Source of the DNA: Bog-756 sp963830165
GTDB lineage: Bacteria; Actinomycetota; Acidimicrobiia; Acidimicrobiales; RAAP-2
Length of the DNA stretch: 64,000 bases
Direction of reading: 5' to 3'
Assembly: GCA_963830165.1 (NCBI GenBank)
Contig: CAWHKZ010000008.1
Location: 558,001 to 622,000, forward strand
The notes below the pieces were generated by a model that made no database searches, was not told where the DNA came from, and saw only the letters and a list, made by a program, of their open reading frames with translations. How positions within the stretch are numbered: position 1 is the first letter of the stretch; each line of letters starts with the position of its first letter. Made by a program: the position numbers and the translations under genes. This document shows positions 57,416 to 64,000 of the stretch, in pieces.

Positions 57416-58352
57416 CAGAAGTACCCCTCGCGCTTGCGGTCCTCCATGGCCGCCTCGCTGACCCGGTCGTCGGCGCGGGTGGCGCCCCGCTCGGTGAGCC
57501 GGGAGGCGGCGACCTCGAGGATGATGTCCTCGACCGTGGCGGCGGCCGACTCGACGGCGCCGGTGCAGGTCATGTCGCCGACCGTGCGGTAGCGCACGGT
57601 GGCCTCGAAGAGCTCCTCGTCGTCCCGGGGGTTCACGAAGGGACCCTCGGACAGCAGCATGCCGTCCCGCCGGAACACGTTGCGGCGGTGCGAGTAGTAG
57701 ATCGACGGGAGCTCGAGTCCCTCCTCGCCGATGTACTGCCAGACGTCGAGCTCGGTCCAGTCCGAGATCGGGAAGACCCGGATGTGCTCGCCCGCGCCGT
57801 GCCGGCCGTTGTAGAGCGACCACAGCTCGGGCCGCTGGTTCTTCGGGTCCCACTGGCCGAACTCGTCGCGGAAGGAGTACACGCGCTCCTTGGCCCGGGC
57901 CTTCTCCTCGTCGCGGCGGGCGCCGCCGAAGACGGCGTCGAACTTGAACTCGTTGATGGCGTCGAGCAGCGTCCGGGTCTGGAGGCGGTTGCGCGACGGA
58001 TCGTTGCCCGTCTCCTCGGTGGACCGGCCGGCGTCGATCGAGTCCTGCACGGAGGCCACCACCAGGGTGGCCTCGAGCTCGATCCACGATCCGGTCGCGG
58101 AAGTCGAGGACCTCGGGGAAGTTGTGGCCCGGTGTCGATGTGCATCACCGGGAACGGGATGCGGCCCGGGAAGAAGGCCTTCTGGGCGATCCGCAGCATC
58201 ACCACCGAGTCCTTGCCGCCCGAGAACAGCAGGACGGGGCGCTCGAATTCGGCGGCCACCTCGCGGATGATGTGGATGGACTGGGCCTCGATGGAGCGGA
58301 GATGGGACAGCTGGTACTGCCCCGGGATGGTGCCCCCCTGCGTCGTATCCAT
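57415..58352 (-). CDS. cysD: Sulfate adenylyltransferase subunit 2, two frameshifts
   Basis: ATP pyrophosphatase subunit of ATP sulfurylase, forming APS from sulfate and ATP. About 312 residues: FSGGKDSVVMLRIA is the PP-loop, then FPVMHIDTG, HNFPEVLDFRDR in the next frame, NEFKFDAVFGGARRDEEKAR, ISDWTELDVWQYI, and the C-terminal KREGYF typical of CysD. Breaks lie near 58128 and 58088. ATG 58352 has TAAGTT 8 bases upstream and no ribosome site, so a leaderless start is possible. It heads the cysDNC operon. Confidence 0.9.
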
Positions 58353-58635
58353 GGCTACCCAACTTACCTGACCGATTACCTAACGAAAAGAGGGTACCCG
58401 GACGGGTCCCGGGGCGTGGTCAGCCACCCGCGATCGGATCGGCGTCGTAGACTGGCGCGTCGCTGGTGGCCCCGTGCCCCCGTGGGGACAGTGCGCCGGA
58501 ACCGGCACTGGTCGGCGGGCCCGGTGCCCACTGCCCGTCAGACAGATTCGGAGCGTTCGACCATGGGGACCACCAGGCAGCCAGTCCCGTCCGACTGCGT
58601 GGACGACGCCGTCCCCGGACCGGCGGAGGTCCTCG

Positions 58636-59310
58636 ATGTCCGGTGACGACACGGCCGGGTCCGCCTACCTGGTCCGGGTCGGCACGCTCGAGGAGGCGGC
58701 GGTGGCGGCGCGGCTCCACGCCCAGCAGATCACCACCGGGTTCCTGTCCAGCCTCGGTCCCCGGTTCCTCGAGCGGCTCTACCGCCGGGTCGTGCTGTGG
58801 GACGGCGGCCTCCTCCTCGTGGCCGTCGAGCGGGGCGACACCCCCGGTTCCGGAGCGGTCGTCGGCTACATCGCCAGTGCCGACCCGACCGGCGGCCTGT
58901 ACCGCCAGTTCCTGCTCCACGACGGGGTGGGTGCCGTCCTCGGGACCATCGGTCCGCTGCTCCGCACCTGGCGCAGCGTGCTCGAGACCCTGCGGCACGG
59001 GTCGTCCTCCAGCCCGGGCGTGGGGCGGGGGCCCGAGGTGCTGTCCATGGCGATCGACCCCGGGAGCCAGGGCAAGGGCCTGGGCCGCCAGCTGGTGCTC
59101 GGGTTCGTCGACGCCGTCGTCGCCGGGGGGAAGGTCGAGGGGTACACCGTGATCGCCCGGGACAACGAGCCCTCCCTGGCCCTCTACCGTCGCTGCGGCT
59201 TCCGTCCCGCCGAGGAGTTCGAGCTGCACGCCGGGACGACGTCGGTGGTCATGCAGTGGGACCTCCCGACCGGCGAGACCACGGACGTCCAGGGGCCGGG
59301 TTCGTCGTGA
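58636..59310 (+). CDS. GNAT-family N-acetyltransferase
   Basis: A 224-residue GNAT enzyme: MAIDPGSQGKGLGRQLV is motif A with the acetyl-CoA loop, followed by ARDNEPSLALYRRCGF (motif B). ATG 58636 has GGAGG 7 bases upstream. Its stop overlaps the GTG of the next gene as GTGA. The operon partners are a sugar-1-phosphate transferase and a DegT aminotransferase, so it most likely acetylates the amino sugar made by that aminotransferase, as PseH or WecD do; this is inferred from context. The 283-base gap to cysD shows only a possible -10 box (TAGACT near 58450). Confidence 0.82.
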   Translation: MSGDDTAGSAYLVRVGTLEEAAVAARLHAQQITTGFLSSLGPRFLERLYRRVVLWDGGLLLVAVERGDTPGSGAVVGYIASADPTGGLYRQFLLHDGVGAVLGTIGPLLRTWRSVLETLRHGSSSSPGVGRGPEVLSMAIDPGSQGKGLGRQLVLGFVDAVVAGGKVEGYTVIARDNEPSLALYRRCGFRPAEEFELHAGTTSVVMQWDLPTGETTDVQGPGSS

Positions 59311-60280
59311 CCGGGGTGGTGGTCGCCGTGGCGTCCTTCGTGGTCACCGTGGCCCTCACGCCCGTGGCCATCCTGGTCGCCCGCAGGACGGGCATCATGG
59401 ACCGGCCGGGCGAGCTGAAGGGCCAGACCCGGGCCGTCCCCTACCTGGGCGGCGTCGCCGTCTTCGCCGGCCTGTCCGTGGGAGTCTTCGGGACCCGCCC
59501 GTCGGTCCTCCTCCCCCTGGCGCTCGCCCTGGCCCTCGGCGTGGCCGACGACCGGTTCCCCCTCCCGCCGTGGGTGCGCCTGGTCGGCGAGGTGGCCATC
59601 GGGGCGGCCGTCGTCGCCACCATGCCGGTCCACGCACCGGGGTGGGTGGCCGCCCTGACCCTGGTCCCCCTGACGCTGCTCCTGGTCAACGGGGTCAACC
59701 TGATGGATGGCCTCGACATGCTGGCCGGCGGCACCGTGGCCGTGGCCGCCGTCGGGTTCGCCGTGATCCTGGACTCGCCCTCTCGGAGGCCGCCCGCCTG
59801 CCGGCGGTCGGCCTGGCCGCCGCCCTGGTGGGCTTCCTCGTGTACAACCGGCCGCCGGCGCGGATCTACCTGGGGGACGGCGGCTCCTACCTGCTCGGCA
59901 CCGCCCTCGCCGTCCTCGTGGCCGGCGCCTGGGGGCCCTACCTCCCCACCCCGGTCGGGATCGTCTCCTTCGCCCTGGTCGCCCTGCCCGCGGCCGAGGT
60001 GGCCTTCGCCGTCGTCCGACGCCTGCGGGGCCGCCGGTCGGTCCTGGCCGGCGACCGCGGGCACCCCTACGACCGGCTGGTCGCCCGGGGCTGGTCCCGC
60101 ACCTCGGCCAGCGCCGCCTACATCGCCGGCCAGGGGATCCTCACCGTCGGCGCGGTGCTCGCCTACCGTCAGGGGTCGTGGCCCGCAGCCGTGGCCGTCG
60201 ACGTCGCCGGCGCGGTGGCCCTCGTGGTGGCGGCCGCGCTGGTCGGCGCCCTCTCCCCCGACCAGGAGGTCGCACCGTGA
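59307..60280 (+). CDS. WecA/MraY-like polyprenyl-phosphate sugar-1-phosphate transferase, one frameshift
   Basis: Membrane enzyme that starts a glycan by moving a sugar-1-phosphate from a UDP-sugar to polyprenyl phosphate. About 324 residues with around nine helices. Motifs: GIMDRPGELKGQTRAVPYLGG, LVNGVNLMDGLDMLAGG (catalytic Asp region), RIYLGDGGSYLLG, and GHPYDRL (His motif). The frame breaks near 59778. GTG 59307 overlaps the GNAT stop, and its own stop overlaps the next GTG, both as GTGA, so all three genes are tightly coupled. Confidence 0.85.
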
Positions 60281-61407
60281 CCCGCGTCTACCTGTCCCCG
60301 CCCGAAGTGGGCGCCGAGGAGCGGCGGATGCTGCTCGAGGCCTTCGACTCCAACTGGATCGCCCCGCTCGGGCCCGACGTGGACGCCTTCGAGGCGGAGT
60401 TCGCCGCCCGGGTCGGCGCCGGCCACGCCGTCGCCCTGTCGAGCGGCACCGCGGCCCTCCACCTCGCCCTGCTCCTGTGCGGGGTCGGTCCGGGCGACGA
60501 GGTCCTCGTCCCCTCGTTCACGTTCGTGGCCACCGCCAACGCCGTCGTCTACCTGGGCGCCCGGCCCGGTGTTCGTCGACTGCCGCCGCCGACACCTGGA
60601 CCGTCGACCCGGTCCTGGTGGCCGACGAGCTGGACCGGCGGGCCGCCGCCGGGCGACTGCCGGCCGCCCTGGTCACCGTCGACCTCTACGGCCAGTCGTG
60701 CGACTACGACCGGCTGCTGGCCGACCTGCGACCGGCACGGGGTGCCGCTGGTCGAGGACGCCGCCGAGGCGCTGGGCGCCACCTACCGCGGCCGCCAGGT
60801 CGGCTCGTTCGGCCGCATGGGGGTGTTCTCCTTCAACGGCAACAAGATCATCACCACCAGCGGCGGGGGCATGCTGGTGACCGGGTCGGCGGAGGAGGCC
60901 GACCGGGCCCGCTTCCTGGCCACCCAGGCCCGCGAACCGTTCCCCCACTACGAGCACACCACCATCGGCTACAACTACCGGCTGTCCAACCTGCTGGCCG
61001 CCCTCGGCCGGGCCCAGCTGGCCGGCCTCGACAGCCGCATCGACCGCCGCCGGGCCCTCAACCGCCGCTACCGCGACGGCCTGGGTGACGTGGCCGGCCT
61101 CGGGTTCATGCCGATCGCCGACTACGGCGAGCCGAACTACTGGCTCACCTGCGTCACCATCGACCCCGAACGGTTCGGCACCGACCGCGAGACGGTCCGC
61201 CTGGCCCTCGAGGACCGGGACATCGAGTCCCGGCCGACGTGGAAGCCCCTCCACCTGCAGCCGGTGTTCGCCGGGTGCGCGACGGTGGGCGGGGCGCAGT
61301 GTGCCGCCATCTTCGAGCGGGGGCTGTGCCTGCCGACCGGGTCGGCGCTGGCGCCGGGCGACCAGGACCGGGTGATCGGGATCGTGCGGGGCCTGGCCCG
61401 GGCCTGA
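60277..61407 (+). CDS. DegT/DnrJ/EryC1/StrS sugar aminotransferase, three frameshifts
   Basis: PLP-dependent transaminase of nucleotide-linked keto sugars, about 377 residues. It has SNWIAPLGPDVDAFE, ALSSGTAALHLAL, PSFTFVATANAVVY, VEDAAEALGATY, and FSFNGNKIITTSGGGMLV where the Lys forms the PLP Schiff base, then IGYNYRLSNLLAALG. Breaks are near 60567, 60588 and 60733. GTG 60277 has GGAGG eight bases upstream and overlaps the preceding stop. The product is probably the amino sugar acetylated by the GNAT enzyme. Confidence 0.88.
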   Translation: MTRVYLSPPEVGAEERRMLLEAFDSNWIAPLGPDVDAFEAEFAARVGAGHAVALSSGTAALHLALLLCGVGPGDEVLVPSFTFVATANAVVYLGARPGVRRLPPPTPGPSTRSWWPTSWTGGPPPGDCRPPWSPSTSTASRATTTGCWPTCDRHGVPLVEDAAEALGATYRGRQVGSFGRMGVFSFNGNKIITTSGGGMLVTGSAEEADRARFLATQAREPFPHYEHTTIGYNYRLSNLLAALGRAQLAGLDSRIDRRRALNRRYRDGLGDVAGLGFMPIADYGEPNYWLTCVTIDPERFGTDRETVRLALEDRDIESRPTWKPLHLQPVFAGCATVGGAQCAAIFERGLCLPTGSALAPGDQDRVIGIVRGLARA

Positions 61408-61424
61408 GTGCCCGACGGGTCAGG
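61403..61424. terminator. Bidirectional hairpin built from two convergent stop codons
   Basis: CCTGA (61403-61407) pairs with TCAGG (61420-61424), with an inner CCC/GGG pair. The arms contain the TGA of the aminotransferase and, on the other strand, the TGA of the GT2 gene. Only 12 bases separate the two genes, so this may serve both. Confidence 0.4.
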
Positions 61425-62259
61425 TGGTGCGCTCCTGCATGGACTCGATGGGGTACTGGGTGCCGAGCCGGCCCCGGGCGCCGTCGTAGAGGCCCCGGCC
61501 CATGGCCGACAGGCGCACGAGCCGCCCCTCGGGCTCGCGCAGGATGGCCCGGCCCAGGAGCTTGGCCATGTTGCGGGGGTAGTAGCCGACGCGCTTCTTC
61601 ACGTGGAGGTGCACGTAGAGCATGTTGCGGGCCTCGTAGTAGTACTTCCACACCGGGACGCCGGTCCCCTGGCGGATCGCGTCGTGGCGCACGAAGGCGT
61701 CGCCCACCACCCGCATTGGGTAGCCGGCCTGGGGGATGCGCCACTGGAGGTACTCGGTGTCCTCGGCCCACCAGAAGAGCTCGGTCATGGGCAGGCCGAC
61801 CTGCTCGATGATGTCGCGGGCCACCAGGAACCCGCACCACGACGGCCACGCCCCGAAGGACCCGTCGAGCTGGTAGCTGATGGGGAAGACGAACGCCCGG
61901 TCCGGGTCCTTGGCGGCGACCACCCACAGGCGCTCGAGGCAGTCCGGGTCCGGGCGCATGTCGTCGTCGATCACCCACGCGTTGCGGTACGACGCCCTCA
62001 GGAAGTGCTCGAGGGCCAGGGCGTACCCTCCGGCCGGACCGCCGTTGTGGTCCGAGCGCACCAGGGTGACCGGCGGACACCCCGGGGGGAAGTGGGCCGG
62101 GTCGACCGGCGGGGTGCTGGCGTTGTCCACGACCAGGACGGCCTGCGGCGGCGTGGTCTGCGCGGCGATGGCCAGCAGGCACCGCTCGAGGGAGGCCGGG
62201 GCGTTGTAGGTCAGCACGACGGCCATGACCGAGAGCTCGGGGTCGGTGATCGATGCCAT
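61420..62259 (-). CDS. GT2 glycosyltransferase, GlfT1/rhamnosyl-galactofuranosyl-like
   Basis: A 279-residue inverting glycosyltransferase with GT-A fold: VVLTYNAPASLERCL, VLVVDNAS, HNGGPAGGYALAL, and VIDDDMRPD (Asp98-100, metal and donor binding). The NGGPAGGY plus DDDxRP combination resembles mycobacterial GlfT1/GlfT2 galactofuranosyltransferases, which make the galactan that carries arabinan. Later FWWAEDTEYLQWR fits the acceptor-side acidic motif. ATG 62259 has GGGGAG nine bases upstream. A galactan role would fit AftD/AftB homologues in the window but is not proven. Confidence 0.82.
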   Translation of the reverse strand: MASITDPELSVMAVVLTYNAPASLERCLLAIAAQTTPPQAVLVVDNASTPPVDPAHFPPGCPPVTLVRSDHNGGPAGGYALALEHFLRASYRNAWVIDDDMRPDPDCLERLWVVAAKDPDRAFVFPISYQLDGSFGAWPSWCGFLVARDIIEQVGLPMTELFWWAEDTEYLQWRIPQAGYPMRVVGDAFVRHDAIRQGTGVPVWKYYYEARNMLYVHLHVKKRVGYYPRNMAKLLGRAILREPEGRLVRLSAMGRGLYDGARGRLGTQYPIESMQERTT

Positions 62260-62272
62260 CCGACGCGCTCCC

Positions 62273-63247
62273 CTAGGGCCGGTGGGCCAGGACGAACCAG
62301 CCCGTCTCGTCGCGGTGGGCGTCGACCACCAGCCCGGTGGCGTCGAACCACGGCTCGAGCTCGCTCCACAGGTAGCGGTGCTCCACCGGTGCGCTGAGGC
62401 GGTCGAACGTGTCGAGCACCAGGCTGCGGAAGGGCTGGCGGCGGTACGTGTACATCGGCAGGTCGGCCAGGGCCGCGACGCCGTGGTCCTCCCCCCACTC
62501 CCCCGGCTTCACGAACGTCCACCACAGGACGGCGGCGACCGGCGTCGAGCACGCCTTCAGGAGCGGGTGGGACATCCGGGTGGTGATCTTGCGCAGCGCG
62601 GCAGAGGCGCCCAGGGCGACCGAGCGGACGCTCGTGCGCTCGGGACGGCTGTAGAGGTAGAGCAGGACCTGGCCCTTCGGGGCCAGGTAGGTCACCAGCT
62701 GGCGGAACCCCTCGAACGGGTCGTCGAGGTGGTGGAGCACGCCGAGGCTCGAGATGAAGTCGAAGCTCTCGGGGGCGAACGGGGCCGAGCGCAGGTCGGA
62801 GCGGACGACGGCCGTCCCCTCGATGCCGGCCAGGTTGCGTGCGGCCGCGTCGACCGCGGACGAGCCGTCGAGTGCCACCTCGGCGTCGAGGTGCTCGGCC
62901 AGGAAGCGGGTGTAGCGGCCCTTGCCGCAGCCGGCGTCCAGACCGACCTTGCCCTTGAGGCTGTCGAGGTCGACGTCGCGGAAGTACACGTCGGCGAAGA
63001 GCTCGTCCTCGGTCCGGACGTCGTCGAAGGCGTTCCACTCGTAGCCGAAGCTGGCGAACGTCCGGGCCGTCGAGCCGCGTGGTGCCGCGGCCCGGGAGAA
63101 GTCGAGGACGCCCCCGATCCGGTCGAACCGGTGGCCCGCGGTGCACTCGACGCCGCTGCCGTCGTCGAGCGCCGCCACGGTCGCCCCGCAGGTGGGGCAC
63201 CGCAGCCGGTCCACGACTGCCGGAGGCAGCGCGTCCATGTCACCCAT
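62273..63247 (-). CDS. Class I SAM-dependent methyltransferase with N-terminal zinc ribbon
   Basis: A 324-residue protein. It opens with a Trm112-like ribbon (RLRCPTCGATV, then ECTAGHRFDR), then GLDAGCGKGRYTRFL (SAM motif I), a second acidic strand, and SLGVLHHLDDPFEG (motif II/IV region). A C-terminal part of about 100 residues likely selects the substrate. ATG 63247 follows a GGGGGGAA ribosome site; its stop is 13 bases before the GT2 start, so they form an operon with the gene at 63354. It probably methylates a sugar or lipid-linked intermediate. Confidence 0.82.
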   Translation of the reverse strand: MGDMDALPPAVVDRLRCPTCGATVAALDDGSGVECTAGHRFDRIGGVLDFSRAAAPRGSTARTFASFGYEWNAFDDVRTEDELFADVYFRDVDLDSLKGKVGLDAGCGKGRYTRFLAEHLDAEVALDGSSAVDAAARNLAGIEGTAVVRSDLRSAPFAPESFDFISSLGVLHHLDDPFEGFRQLVTYLAPKGQVLLYLYSRPERTSVRSVALGASAALRKITTRMSHPLLKACSTPVAAVLWWTFVKPGEWGEDHGVAALADLPMYTYRRQPFRSLVLDTFDRLSAPVEHRYLWSELEPWFDATGLVVDAHRDETGWFVLAHRP

Positions 63248-63353
63248 GTCCCGTTCCCCCCGTGTGCGCCACCCCGACACAGTAGCCGCCACATCGGACC
63301 CGTCCGGAGGGAATTTCGACCGGATTTCTCGGTTCCGGCGCGGGTGGCGGGCG

Positions 63354-64000
63354 TCAACCCCCGGCGCCGGCGGCGCCCCAGAGTCCCACGTCGAGACCGG
63401 GCACGAGGTCGCACAGCAACGCGGTGTCGGGGGCGTACAGCTCCCGCAACCGGGCCCGGCTGCCGGCGTCGAGGCGGCTGGCCGGCGCGTCGGTGGTGCC
63501 CTCGGCCGGGTGGGGCAGGACGGGTCCGTCGGGCACCGGCACGCCGAGGAACTCGTAGGTGGCGGCCAGCGTGCCGGTGGTGTCGGCCACGCACCGCTCG
63601 TACTGGAGCACCCGGACGGCGTCGGCCGGGAACAGCTCCCGCAGCCGGGCCAGCTGGGCGCCGGCGAACCCCCGGTCGACGGCGTCGGCCAGGTTCGAGC
63701 CGACATGGGGAGCGCGCGTCGCCGCGGTGGCCGCGACCCGGTCGGCCACGAGGTCGACCGGGTCCCGGACCAGGACGAGCACCCTGGCCCGCGGCGCCGC
63801 CGCGGCCACGAGCGGGGCGATCCACGGGTAGGAGAGCCCGTCGGCCGACCAGTGGCCGATGATCCGGCCCGGACGTCTGGGGAAGAGCCGGTGGAAGCGG
63901 GCCACCTGCGCGTCGCCGAAGGCCTCGGTGCAGTACCGGTCGAGGGCGTGGGCGGCCGCCCCGGGGTCCCGGGTCGGCGTCACGTCGGGGTGGTCCGAGA
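63354..64000 (-). CDS. Sulfotransferase-family protein, N-terminus beyond the window
   Basis: The frame is open to the window edge. Visible motifs are RIIGHWSADG, VLVLVRDPVDLVADRV (the 3'-phosphate-binding strand and Arg of PAPS sulfotransferases), and RVLQYERCVAD. These match the C-terminal two-thirds of Stf0/sulfotransf_3-type enzymes. The 5'-phosphosulfate loop would lie to the right of the window. GTG 63983 is an internal codon, not the start. The 106-base gap to the methyltransferase contains nothing recognisable. It is the second sulfotransferase near cysDNC. Confidence 0.75.
   Translation of the reverse strand, partial: SDHPDVTPTRDPGAAAHALDRYCTEAFGDAQVARFHRLFPRRPGRIIGHWSADGLSYPWIAPLVAAAAPRARVLVLVRDPVDLVADRVAATAATRAPHVGSNLADAVDRGFAGAQLARLRELFPADAVRVLQYERCVADTTGTLAATYEFLGVPVPDGPVLPHPAEGTTDAPASRLDAGSRARLRELYAPDTALLCDLVPGLDVGLWGAAGAGG

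Noticed and set aside
1..64000. tRNA, rRNA, CRISPR arrays, insertion sequences, attachment sites or phage genes
   Set aside because: I found no cloverleaf-like unit, no regularly spaced short repeats, no transposase or integrase motif, and no terminal inverted repeats; the long repeats found are internal to acyltransferase genes.

Overview
The window is very GC-rich with strong G/C third-position bias. It has many GTG starts and ATGA/GTGA stop-start overlaps, and several genes whose -10 box sits only 5-8 bases before the start codon, which suggests leaderless mRNAs. Homologues of the mycobacterial arabinan enzymes AftD and AftB and an F420-type LLM oxidoreductase point to an actinomycete. I infer an Acidimicrobiia-like lineage, but no rRNA or other marker gene is present to confirm it.

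Functionally this looks like one very large cell-envelope glycan locus. Three protein classes dominate. (1) Nine acyltransferase-3 (OafA/YrhL-type) membrane O-acyltransferases, seven of them fused to a C-terminal SGNH domain. (2) About a dozen polytopic GT-C-like membrane proteins, including an AftD homologue (41919-46454), an AftB/ZomB-like protein (22478-24382) and five paralogues of a family I cannot name, marked by TCGCGD in the first outside loop and a WQA...GGG element near the C-terminus. (3) Cytoplasmic sugar enzymes: GT4, two GT2, a WbsX-type glycosyltransferase, a WecA/MraY-like sugar-1-phosphate transferase, a DegT aminotransferase, a GNAT acetyltransferase, a nucleotidyltransferase and SAM methyltransferases.

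Layout. 1-2230: a partial gene behind a palindromic operator, then an acyltransferase, all on minus. 2368-5924: two GT-C-like genes on plus, starting across a strong hairpin. 6307-24382: a minus-strand run of ten genes (N to S order of transcription: AftB-like, CGCGD protein, CGCGD protein, small anchored protein, GT-C-like, CGCGD protein, then four tandem acyltransferase-SGNH genes), mostly coupled by 4-base overlaps. 24446-29619: two acyltransferases and a GT-C-like gene on plus. 29753-37692: minus strand, CGCGD protein, two acyltransferases, a GT-C-like protein and a NifU-like protein. 37849-41915: plus strand, LLM oxidoreductase, thiolase, KASIII, nucleotidyltransferase. 41919-53833: aftD homologue, GT4, GT-C-like, WbsX-methyltransferase, sulfotransferase and a small membrane protein. 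54059-64000: GT2-methyltransferase, cysDNC sulfate activation, an amino-sugar/lipid-carrier module, a GlfT-like GT2, a methyltransferase and a partial sulfotransferase.

Together the genes could build sugar units on a polyprenyl carrier, polymerise or decorate them outside with polyprenyl-phosphate-dependent GT-C enzymes, acylate them with the acyltransferase-SGNH set, and sulfate or methylate them with PAPS and SAM. That is inference from gene content.

About thirty apparent single-base frameshifts interrupt otherwise intact genes, clustered at 34-41 kb and 54-61 kb, while 41.9-53.8 kb is clean. Conserved motifs continue in the next frame in every case, so I read most of them as consensus-sequence errors rather than pseudogenes.
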